A stretch of 37,182 nucleotides of DNA from QHCE01 sp041743105 (GTDB lineage Bacteria > Actinomycetota > Actinomycetes > Mycobacteriales > QHCE01). The translations under genes were made by a program, and so were the position numbers. Below the pieces are notes generated by a model that saw only the letters and a program-made list of their open reading frames with translations, made no database searches and had not been told where the DNA came from. This document shows positions 1 through 6,462 of the stretch, in pieces. The stretch is from contig JBGTNI010000032.1 in NCBI GenBank assembly GCA_041743105.1, positions 1 to 37,182 on the forward strand. The letters run 5' to 3'. Within the stretch, counting starts at the first letter, position 1. Each line of letters opens with the position of its first letter.

Positions 1-1
1 C

Positions 2-274
2 GACACCACCGACATCGTGCTACTCAACGTGGCAAGCATCGTCGGGCTCGGGGTGGCCACGATGTTTCGATTTTGGTCGTATCGGCGATGGATCTGGATC
101 CTGTCCGATCCGCGGTCCCCGAGCGACACCGCATCCGGCGATACTCAAGCTGGTGCGGCGGCACCCAGCTCAGTCCTTGGCGCCGGTCAATCGGCTCAAT
201 TTCATTCCGACGAAGCATGGTCCGGCGAAGATCCGCCCTCACCGCACACGGAGCTGGTGTCGGCTAGGCCGTAA
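2..274 (+). CDS. GtrA-family membrane protein, C-terminal fragment (cut by window edge)
   Basis: The reading frame is open from base 2 and ends with TAA at 272-274, so only the last 90 residues are present. The visible part has a hydrophobic segment followed by RFWSYRRWIW, the typical end of the last transmembrane helix of GtrA-like proteins. These are small four-helix membrane proteins associated with polyprenyl-linked sugar transfer in cell-surface polysaccharide assembly. A hydrophilic tail of about 55 residues rich in Ser, Pro and Gly follows. A GTG at 17 is in frame but lies inside the helix and is not the start. The family call rests on this one helix and motif. The next gene is convergent on the minus strand, 52 bases away. 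Confidence 0.6.
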   Translation, partial: DTTDIVLLNVASIVGLGVATMFRFWSYRRWIWILSDPRSPSDTASGDTQAGAAAPSSVLGAGQSAQFHSDEAWSGEDPPSPHTELVSARP

Positions 275-326
275 GCAGCACCATTAGCCGGCTGGCGAAG
301 CTAACGTGTCCGGCACGACAACTCAA

Positions 327-659
327 CTAGCTGGGCCCATGTCTTCGCGACCCGGAACGCCCGCCGGTTGACGGCGTTGTGTGGCCCATTGCGGTTCTGC
401 GGGTAGCTGGCTGTCCGGTGCCCGTGCCTCCGTCAGTGTGGGCTTGGCTGGTCGCGGAACCATCCGGCCCATGACCCCCATCTGAGGCGATGGGAGCCTG
501 CGCTTGATGTGCGCTTGGCTCATCAGGTTCTATTACTTCTGCATCTACAACTAGCGCTTCTAATGCTCGGCGTGCTCGGTATGCTTGGTATTCTGCCTCT
601 GTCATAGGCACGCCAGGTTTGCTGGGGCGCTCTACGTTGACTTGCCCATCGGTATCCAT
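327..659 (-). CDS. small hypothetical protein
   Basis: I do not recognise a family. From the ATG at 659 it would be 110 residues: a short N-terminus, then an amphipathic helical stretch (MTEAEYQAYRARRALEAL), an acidic segment (VDAEVIEPDEPS), and a low-complexity tail rich in Gly, Ser, Thr and Pro. No membrane helix or signal peptide is visible. The frame stays open upstream to a GTG at 773 that overlaps the end of the rel-like gene by 8 bases. No clear Shine-Dalgarno precedes any candidate start, but a TAAGCT hexamer lies 7 bases before the ATG at 659, which would suit a leaderless transcript. The helical part looks coding; the start is uncertain. Confidence 0.45.
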   Translation of the reverse strand: MDTDGQVNVERPSKPGVPMTEAEYQAYRARRALEALVVDAEVIEPDEPSAHQAQAPIASDGGHGPDGSATSQAHTDGGTGTGQPATRRTAMGHTTPSTGGRSGSRRHGPS

Positions 660-765
660 GTCAGACAGCTTAGCGCAGCCATACACCCCTCGCACGGGGT
701 TTATATGACCCAACCCGCCCTTTGACATTTTTCTTTCAGCTATGACCGCATTCTGTCCAGCTGCA

Positions 766-2622
766 CTAAACACCGTCGACCATGGCGATGATGCGCTTCA
801 CTACATCTGTGGCTGGAACCCTACCCTCGGCAACCGCTGCGTATAGGGCATCGACATCGGCGAAACCAAGCACACTGGCTACCGCCACCAGCGGCTGCTC
901 GTACATAAGAACCCGCTCGGCGGCGACCATAGCCTCGACGATCGCTCGCTTGCCGACTCGGCGAGCCTTCAGATTGGCCACCTCCCGGCCGGCGAACCAC
1001 TGCTGAATCTGTACATGCGCGCGGGAACTTCGGACAAACTCAAGCCACTGGAGTTCTGGCCCGCCGTACTGCGATGTCAGCACTTCGACCACGTCGCCTT
1101 CGGCCAGCGGAGACGAGAGCGACGCCAACTGCCCGTTTACCCGGGCCCCGATACATCGGTCACCCGTCACCGAGCCCAGCGCGTACGCCACGTCGACCGG
1201 CGTCGATCCCACAGGAAGACTCAGGGATTCTCCCGCCGTGGTGAACACCGACATTTCGCGGTCGGCTAGATCGAATCGCAATGACTCCAAGAACTTTTCC
1301 GCGCTCGCCTCGCATTGCCAGTCGAGCATGCGCTGCAGCCAGTCGAGCTCGGCCGTCTCTTCCTGCCATGCCTGCCCAACCGCCGCGCTGGCCCGCTTAG
1401 CCGATCGAGATCCCAAGCTGCCGATCCGGCGGCGCTGCGTGGGGGCGGTTGCTTTGCACCGGGCCGCGATACCTGCTTCGCCGATTAGATGCATCTCTTC
1501 GGTGCGGATCAGGATGTCGACCGGCCGATGTTCTGGCCCAAGCACGGTGGTGTGAAGCGACTTGTACAGATTGAATTTGGGAGTGGCAATGAAGTCGGCG
1601 AATCTGCCCGGTATGGGACGCCAGGTGCCGTGCACGACACCCAGGGCGGCGTAGCACTCGTAGGCATCACCGGAGACGACAATGACCACACGGGGGTCGT
1701 CGCACAGGTCAATGTTGGGTTGTCCGATGCCGGGCTCCGCCTGCGCCTGTCCAGCCATCAAGCGCTCGGCGATGGAAGTGTAGTGGCGAGGCCGATCAAG
1801 AATGCGTGCGCTGATCGAATCATCGCGCAGCGCAGCGGCTAGTACCGCTTGCAGTCCGGTGACGTACGCCAGGCGCCGCGGCTCCCGTGCGGTGACTTCG
1901 CGATGAATCAACGCGTAGGTCTCTGGTTCTAGCGATGCTAGGACCAGATCTTCCAGCTCACGCTTGATCATCTGCACACCCAGCCGCCCCGCCAGCGGCA
2001 CCAAGATGTTGCGAGTCACTGTGGCGATTCGGCGACGAGAGGCTACTGACTTCGCACCCAAGGTGCGCATGTTGTGGAGGCGGTCAGCAAGTTTGATGAC
2101 GAAGACTCTGACGTCGCGGCCGGCGGCAAGAATCATCTTGCGGGTGGTCTCTGCTTCGGCGATACCGCCGAAGTGCACCTTGTCCAGCTTGGTGACCCCG
2201 TCGACCAGGTGCGCTACGTCAGGGCCGAAGTCTTTGGATAGCTGTTCCAGCGTGTAGTGAGTGTCTTCCACGGTGTCATGCAGCAGCGCGGCAATCAGCG
2301 TGGTGGTATCGGACCCAAGGTCGGCGAGAATGCAGGCCACGGCAAGAGGATGGGTGATATAGGGCTCGCCGCTCTTGCGCATCTGACCGGCGTGCGCACG
2401 GTGCGCAACCCGATATGCCCGTCGCAACGCCCGGGCGTCGACGCTCCGATGGTGGACGCGATGCGCGCGCAGCAGCACATCCATATCGGGATGCCCCGAG
2501 GGTGCGGTGGACTGAGTCGGCACGGTGTTGACTGTGGGGGCTGGATTAACTATGGGCGCGGTATCGACCGGGACAGCGACGGGGTAACGGCCCGCGGCAC
2601 CGGCAGATGTCGCAACTGTCAC
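766..2622 (-). CDS. RelA/SpoT-family (p)ppGpp enzyme, hydrolase-competent, synthetase domain degenerate
   Basis: RSH family, the enzymes that make and degrade the alarmone (p)ppGpp from GTP/GDP. From the GTG at 2622 it is 618 residues. The HD hydrolase domain has MRKSGEPYITHP (82-92), LLHDTVEDT (113-121) and KLADRLHNMR (177-186), so the usual Mn-binding His, HD and ED residues and the guanine-site Asn are present. In the synthetase domain the GRPKHxYSIYRKM motif reads DRPRHYTSIAERL (276-288), the RxKD motif reads RFAD (340-343), and VExQIRT reads VDILIRT, so several nucleotide-contacting residues differ. A TGS domain (about 451-518) follows. No C-terminal ACT domain is visible, making it shorter than classical actinobacterial Rel. 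It may be the second RSH of the genome, acting mainly as a hydrolase. The start is chosen because GGAGG sits 7 bases upstream; the longer frame to 2844 looks noncoding. Confidence 0.85.
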   Translation of the reverse strand: MTVATSAGAAGRYPVAVPVDTAPIVNPAPTVNTVPTQSTAPSGHPDMDVLLRAHRVHHRSVDARALRRAYRVAHRAHAGQMRKSGEPYITHPLAVACILADLGSDTTTLIAALLHDTVEDTHYTLEQLSKDFGPDVAHLVDGVTKLDKVHFGGIAEAETTRKMILAAGRDVRVFVIKLADRLHNMRTLGAKSVASRRRIATVTRNILVPLAGRLGVQMIKRELEDLVLASLEPETYALIHREVTAREPRRLAYVTGLQAVLAAALRDDSISARILDRPRHYTSIAERLMAGQAQAEPGIGQPNIDLCDDPRVVIVVSGDAYECYAALGVVHGTWRPIPGRFADFIATPKFNLYKSLHTTVLGPEHRPVDILIRTEEMHLIGEAGIAARCKATAPTQRRRIGSLGSRSAKRASAAVGQAWQEETAELDWLQRMLDWQCEASAEKFLESLRFDLADREMSVFTTAGESLSLPVGSTPVDVAYALGSVTGDRCIGARVNGQLASLSSPLAEGDVVEVLTSQYGGPELQWLEFVRSSRAHVQIQQWFAGREVANLKARRVGKRAIVEAMVAAERVLMYEQPLVAVASVLGFADVDALYAAVAEGRVPATDVVKRIIAMVDGV

Positions 2623-2629
2623 CGCGTCA

Positions 2630-2634
2630 CCTCC
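2630..2634 (-). promoter_or_regulatory. Shine-Dalgarno of the rel-like gene
   Basis: GGAGG on the minus strand, 7 bases before the GTG at 2622. It decides the start 74 codons inside the longest open frame. Confidence 0.75.
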
Positions 2635-2641
2635 AACCCCA

Positions 2642-2696
2642 AAATCGGCAGCGCCCCTACAAATCGGCGTCGCGCCTACAAATCGGGCGCGCACAG
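2642..2696. repeat. 19-bp direct repeats upstream of the rel-like gene
   Basis: On the plus strand AAATCGGCAGCGCCCCTAC (2642-2660) is followed head to tail by AAATCGGCGTCGCGCCTAC (2661-2679) and a diverged partial third unit starting AAATCGGGCGCG (2680). The units end about 8 bases before the Shine-Dalgarno of the rel-like gene, so they lie in its leader or promoter. They could be operator half sites or a structured leader. Confidence 0.6.
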
Positions 2697-3010
2697 CCTG
2701 ATTCGATGCTAACCAGCTGCGCCGTGGCGTTCCGCCCGCCCCGACGCATAATGCAAGTCTATGGTGCGCTGGATCGACGCCCGTAAAAGCGACACAACGT
2801 ACTCCAGCTGCGTTAAGGCTACTGTCGGGTTCAGATAGCCACAATCGACTTCCGACTTTAGTGTGATCGACTTGTGACCGAACTCGCAGTCCGCCGACAG
2901 CGAGCCGGCCATGCGCTTACGCACGCCGGTAGGAACAGCGCGCTACACCGAGCGGAGGGACGCCGAACCCGGCAGTTCCACTGCCTGGAGCTCTTAATAC
3001 CATCGACAGG

Positions 3011-3739
3011 ATGAATATCTACCCAACCGCACGACGGCTGTTACGACTCAGCGGTACAGTGGCGGGCCTGCTTACCGGGCGCAAGACTCGAGTGCAGCTC
3101 ACCACCGACATGGGGCTAGACGCCAACGGCGTGGTTGCCGGCGCGCTGCTCACCGGGACGGCACTGCTGACGAAGGCAGTGCTGCCACGCTCGCGAGCGT
3201 GGCTGTTACCCGCCGTGGCCGTGCTGCCGGTGACCGCCTTCTTCCGGGACCCGGTCCGGCGCACCCCAAGTGAAGCGGACGCCGTCATCTCCGCGGCTGA
3301 CGGTCGGGTGCTCTCAGTCGAGCAAGTCAGCGACGAACGACTAGGCAGCAACGTTTGGCTGCGCATCGCGGTCTTCTTGTCGGTGTTCGACGTCCATATC
3401 AATCGCTCCCCAGTAGCGGGTCGAGTGGTCGCCATTACCTCGGCTGCCGGCTGTTACGCCGCCGCACAGACCGCCGCCGCTGAACACAACGTTGCCCAAT
3501 ACACGCTGCTAGAGACCGTCCATGGGCAGGTCGGGGTTGCGCAACGCTCCGGACTGGTCGCACGGCGCATCGTCAATCGGGCCCGGGTAGGAAAGCGGCT
3601 CGCCGCTGGCGAACGCTTCGGTCTTATCCGCTTCGGCTCCCGCACCGATGTCTATCTACCCGTCGATGCCGCGCGGCCCTGCGTAGCGGTGGGCGATCGT
3701 GTCGTCGGCGGAGAGACCATCATCGCCCGCTGGCTCTAG
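3011..3739 (+). CDS. psd: phosphatidylserine decarboxylase proenzyme
   Basis: Decarboxylates phosphatidylserine to phosphatidylethanolamine at the membrane. The 242-residue protein is of the short PSD class. It has two hydrophobic segments near residues 40-78, then FFRDPVRRTP (77-86), AADGRV with the conserved Asp97, FDVHINRSP with His129, and the C-terminal self-cleavage motif RFGSRTDVYLP. There the chain is expected to break between Gly209 and Ser210 to form the pyruvoyl cofactor on the small alpha subunit. No strong Shine-Dalgarno precedes the ATG; GGAG is about 19 bases away and a TAATAC hexamer lies 10 bases upstream, which would give a very short leader. The substrate-making enzyme pssA is the convergent next gene, not an operon partner. 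Confidence 0.93.
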   Translation: MNIYPTARRLLRLSGTVAGLLTGRKTRVQLTTDMGLDANGVVAGALLTGTALLTKAVLPRSRAWLLPAVAVLPVTAFFRDPVRRTPSEADAVISAADGRVLSVEQVSDERLGSNVWLRIAVFLSVFDVHINRSPVAGRVVAITSAAGCYAAAQTAAAEHNVAQYTLLETVHGQVGVAQRSGLVARRIVNRARVGKRLAAGERFGLIRFGSRTDVYLPVDAARPCVAVGDRVVGGETIIARWL

Positions 3740-3798
3740 GCGTTTTCCCTGAAACGTCGTAAAAGGCGGCTGCGCAGGGGCGCTTTCTCTGAAAACGC
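3740..3798. terminator. inverted repeats between convergent psd and pssA
   Basis: Just after the psd stop there are two similar imperfect hairpins in tandem, CGTTT-tccctg-AAACG (3741-3756 region) and GCG-c-TTTC-tct-GAAA-a-CGC (3780-3798). The outermost GCGTTTTC (3740-3747) and GAAAACGC (3791-3798) also pair. Such structure between two converging stops would suit a bidirectional terminator, although there is no T-run. Confidence 0.4.
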
Positions 3799-3802
3799 TC
3801 CC

Positions 3803-4747
3803 TCATGGCATTGCGGTTCGGCGGCGATTCCGCACCCAGACGAAGGGCCCGCTGAGGAGGTACGTCACCACCAGCAGCGCGAATGCTGCCGCGATATTGA
3901 AATATGCCACGATCACCGGAATGCTCCACAGCCACATCGGGAAACCGAGGAAACGTTGCAGCTTCACATAAGGGAAGTTGCTCACCATCAGCAGCGCCAG
4001 CACCACTATGCCGATCAGCGGCAGCACCGGCATCGGGTCGGGCAGCGTCAAGGTAAAGACCACCACGATTCCGGCAGCCACCGTCGTGGGAACGCCGGAG
4101 AAGAAAGCACCGCTTTTGGGTGAGACGTTGAATCGGGCCAGCCGGATCGCCGCGCAGCCCCCCATCAACGCACATGCCACCGCCGCTACGTACGAAGGGT
4201 GAGAGCCTTCCAGCCACATGTAGGCCACGACGGGCGTCGCCATGCCGAAGGAACACATGTCGGCCAACGAGTCCATTTGGACACCGAACGGCGTGTCCAC
4301 CCGCCAGGAACGCGCAAGCGATCCATCGAGCCCGTCGAAAAAGACGCAACCCAGCAGCAACAAGCCCCCGATCTGGAGCTCACCGCGCATTGCGACAAAG
4401 ACCGCCGCCATGCCCAAGCTGACACTTGTGAGGGTGCAGAGATTGACCAGCGCAAAACACAGGCGTCGACGACCGGTTCGATCGCCAGTCAGCAGTGGAG
4501 CAGCCGCCTCCAGCGCAGCTGTTTCGAGCTCTGGCGGTGTCTGCCGCGACGTCGTTGAAAACTCGACCGAGTTCGCGCCGCGCCGGAACCTCAGTACTCG
4601 TACAGGAGAACGGAGCACTCGCACCGGAACGCCGAAGAAGCGACGCGCCAGGGTGGCACCGCGGCGAAAACCATGTCCCCAGCGGTGCTGTCGCGGTCGC
4701 CGGGTTGACTCACGTGCCGTGCGGGTCGGCAGATTTCGCGCGTCCAC
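3803..4747 (-). CDS. pssA: CDP-diacylglycerol--serine O-phosphatidyltransferase
   Basis: Makes phosphatidylserine from CDP-diacylglycerol and serine in the membrane, feeding Psd. From the GTG at 4747 it is 314 residues. A basic, Arg-rich cytoplasmic N-terminus of about 85 residues precedes several hydrophobic helices. The CDP-alcohol phosphatidyltransferase signature DG(x2)DG(x2)AR(x8)G(x3)D(x3)D is complete: FFDGLDGSLAR followed by the two metal-site aspartates in QMDSLAD, roughly residues 138-163. The start is chosen because AAAGGAG lies 5 bases upstream. The frame runs open to an ATG at 4834 that overlaps the guaA stop, but that stretch is short on coding character. It lies 77 bases downstream of guaA on the same strand and may be cotranscribed. 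The final two dozen residues are basic. Confidence 0.92.
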   Translation of the reverse strand: MDARNLPTRTARESTRRPRQHRWGHGFRRGATLARRFFGVPVRVLRSPVRVLRFRRGANSVEFSTTSRQTPPELETAALEAAAPLLTGDRTGRRRLCFALVNLCTLTSVSLGMAAVFVAMRGELQIGGLLLLGCVFFDGLDGSLARSWRVDTPFGVQMDSLADMCSFGMATPVVAYMWLEGSHPSYVAAVACALMGGCAAIRLARFNVSPKSGAFFSGVPTTVAAGIVVVFTLTLPDPMPVLPLIGIVVLALLMVSNFPYVKLQRFLGFPMWLWSIPVIVAYFNIAAAFALLVVTYLLSGPFVWVRNRRRTAMP

Positions 4748-4752
4748 CGCTA

Positions 4753-4759
4753 CTCCTTT
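4753..4759 (-). promoter_or_regulatory. Shine-Dalgarno of pssA
   Basis: AAAGGAG on the minus strand, 5 bases before the GTG at 4747. It decides the start in favour of this codon over the upstream ATG that overlaps guaA. Confidence 0.7.
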
Positions 4760-4824
4760 GTCGGGGGTGGAACCAAGCTTGTAGTCAGTTCGGTTACTCA
4801 GCTTATGCCACCGGGAGCTTGTAA

Positions 4825-6390
4825 TTATTCCCATTCGATGGTTCCGGGCGGCTTGCTAGTCACATCGAGCACGACCCGGTTCACGTCTGGCACCTCGTTG
4901 GTGACCTTGTTAGAGATGACGGCCAGCACCTCATGCGGGATGCGGGTCCAATCCGCGGTCATCGCATCTTCACTGGAGACCGGACGCAGCACAATAGGGT
5001 GTCCATAGCTGCGTCCATCGCCTTGCACCCCCACCGAGCGGACGTCGGCCAACAAAACGACCGGGCATTGCCATATCTGTCGGTCCAGACCCGCCACACT
5101 CAGCTGTTCACGAACAATCGCGTCTGCGCGTCGCAGCGTCGCAAGCCGCTGCGCGGTCGCCTCGCCTACGATTCGGATGGCCAAACCGGGACCTGGAAAA
5201 GGATGCCGCCAAACTATGGACTCCGGCAACCCCAGCGCCAGGCCCAGTTGCCGCACTTCGTCTTTGAACAGCGAGCGCAGCGGTTCGATTAACGAGAACT
5301 GTAGGTCCTCCGGCAGACCACCCACGTTGTGGTGACTCTTGATATTTGCCGTCCCGGCACCACCGCCGGACTCCACGACATCGGGATAGAGCGTGCCCTG
5401 CACCAGGAACTCGATGGATTCACCGTGCTCGCCGGCCTCCGCCACGAGGTCACGTTCCGCCGCCTCGAAGACCCGAATGAACTCCCGCCCGATGATCTTG
5501 CGTTTAGCCTCGGGGTCGGTCACCCCCGCCAACGCGGACAGGAACCGCTCCCGAGCGTCAACCACCGTAAGCGCGACCGAGGTGGCCGCGACGAAGTCGC
5601 GCTCTACCTGCTCGGCCTCACCTTCCCGTAGTAGACCGTGATCGACGAAGACGCAGCGCAGCTGGGCACCGACGGCACGTTGGACCAGCGCGGCGGCAAC
5701 CGCGGAGTCAACCCCGCCGGAGAGACCGCAGATCACCCGTTTGTCGCCTACCTGTGCCCTAATCTCCGCCACCAGCTCGTTAAGAATCGCGCCGGTGGTC
5801 CAGTTGGGTCGTAACCCCGCCAGGTCGAAGAGAAAGCGGCGCAGCAGGTCCTGGCCATGCTCGGTGTGAAGTACCTCAGGGTGGAACTGCACGCCGGCGG
5901 CGCGGCGCTCGGCGTCTTCGAATGCCGCAATCGGCGAGCCGGCGGTGCCAGCGGTGACGCGGTAGTTCGGCGGAGCCGCTGTTACCGCGTCACCGTGACT
6001 CATCCACACCTGCAGCGTGGTAGGTAGGCCCGCCAGACACACACCGGGTCGCGTCATGGTGAGCTCGGTGCGGCCGTATTCCCCGCTTCCGGTACGCGCG
6101 ACCGAACCGCCCAGCACTTGCGCCATGGCCTGAAAGCCGTAGCAGATACCGAAGACCGGAACACTCAGCTCGAACAATGCCGGGTCTATCCGGGGCGCAC
6201 CCTCGGCGTAGACCGACGCCGGACCACCGGAGAGAATAATCGCCCCCGGAGCCAGGCGAGCAAGCTCTGCCACCGGCGTAGTGTGCGGCACGATCTCTGC
6301 GTAAACATCGCATTCCCGCACGCGACGCGCAATCAGTTGGGCGTACTGCGCACCAAAATCGATGACCAGTACCGGTGCCGGTGTACTCAT
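4825..6390 (-). CDS. guaA: GMP synthase (glutamine-hydrolysing)
   Basis: Converts XMP, ATP and glutamine to GMP, the last step of guanine nucleotide synthesis. With the ATG at 6390 it has 521 residues, the usual length. The class I glutamine amidotransferase domain has the nucleophile Cys83 in GICYGFQ and the His170/Glu172 pair in QFHPE. The ATP pyrophosphatase domain has the P-loop SGGVDS at 224-229, and the dimerisation domain ends KPPGTIEWE. A second possible start, GTG at 6402, overlaps by GTGA the stop of a 19-codon mini-ORF (6399-6458) and adds four residues; reinitiation there is possible. It follows the VirB6-like gene on the same strand by 72 bases without a visible terminator, so it may be read from the secretion operon. 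Confidence 0.97.
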   Translation of the reverse strand: MSTPAPVLVIDFGAQYAQLIARRVRECDVYAEIVPHTTPVAELARLAPGAIILSGGPASVYAEGAPRIDPALFELSVPVFGICYGFQAMAQVLGGSVARTGSGEYGRTELTMTRPGVCLAGLPTTLQVWMSHGDAVTAAPPNYRVTAGTAGSPIAAFEDAERRAAGVQFHPEVLHTEHGQDLLRRFLFDLAGLRPNWTTGAILNELVAEIRAQVGDKRVICGLSGGVDSAVAAALVQRAVGAQLRCVFVDHGLLREGEAEQVERDFVAATSVALTVVDARERFLSALAGVTDPEAKRKIIGREFIRVFEAAERDLVAEAGEHGESIEFLVQGTLYPDVVESGGGAGTANIKSHHNVGGLPEDLQFSLIEPLRSLFKDEVRQLGLALGLPESIVWRHPFPGPGLAIRIVGEATAQRLATLRRADAIVREQLSVAGLDRQIWQCPVVLLADVRSVGVQGDGRSYGHPIVLRPVSSEDAMTADWTRIPHEVLAVISNKVTNEVPDVNRVVLDVTSKPPGTIEWE

Positions 6391-6398
6391 ATGTGCTC

Positions 6399-6458
6399 TC
6401 ACTTACCTCGTGGGGGAAGCTGCAACTGCCCGGCGTGGGCACCTGCCGCGGCTGTCAT
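6399..6458 (-). CDS. possible 19-codon leader ORF upstream of guaA
   Basis: ATG at 6458, TGA at 6399-6401, peptide MTAAAGAHAGQLQLPPRGK. GAGG lies 8 bases before the ATG, and the stop overlaps by GTGA a GTG at 6402 in frame with guaA. It starts 4 bases after the stop of the VirB6-like gene. It is too short to judge as protein. Its value would be to carry ribosomes from the secretion genes into guaA. Confidence 0.25.
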   Translation of the reverse strand: MTAAAGAHAGQLQLPPRGK

Positions 6459-6462
6459 GGGA

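Larger units (their letters stand above)
2623..3010. promoter_or_regulatory. divergent intergenic region between the rel-like gene and psd
   Basis: This 388-base region separates two divergently transcribed genes and must hold both promoters. It contains the 19-bp repeats described separately, a small inverted repeat GGCAG-TTCCA-CTGCC at 2971-2985, and a TAATAC hexamer 10 bases before the psd ATG that could be a -10 element. I see no convincing gene. The open minus frame through it continues from rel but has low coding character. Confidence 0.5.

Noticed and set aside
2623..2844. Extension of the rel-like gene to an ATG at 2844
   Set aside because: The extra 74 residues have no family likeness, while GGAGG stands 7 bases before the GTG at 2622.
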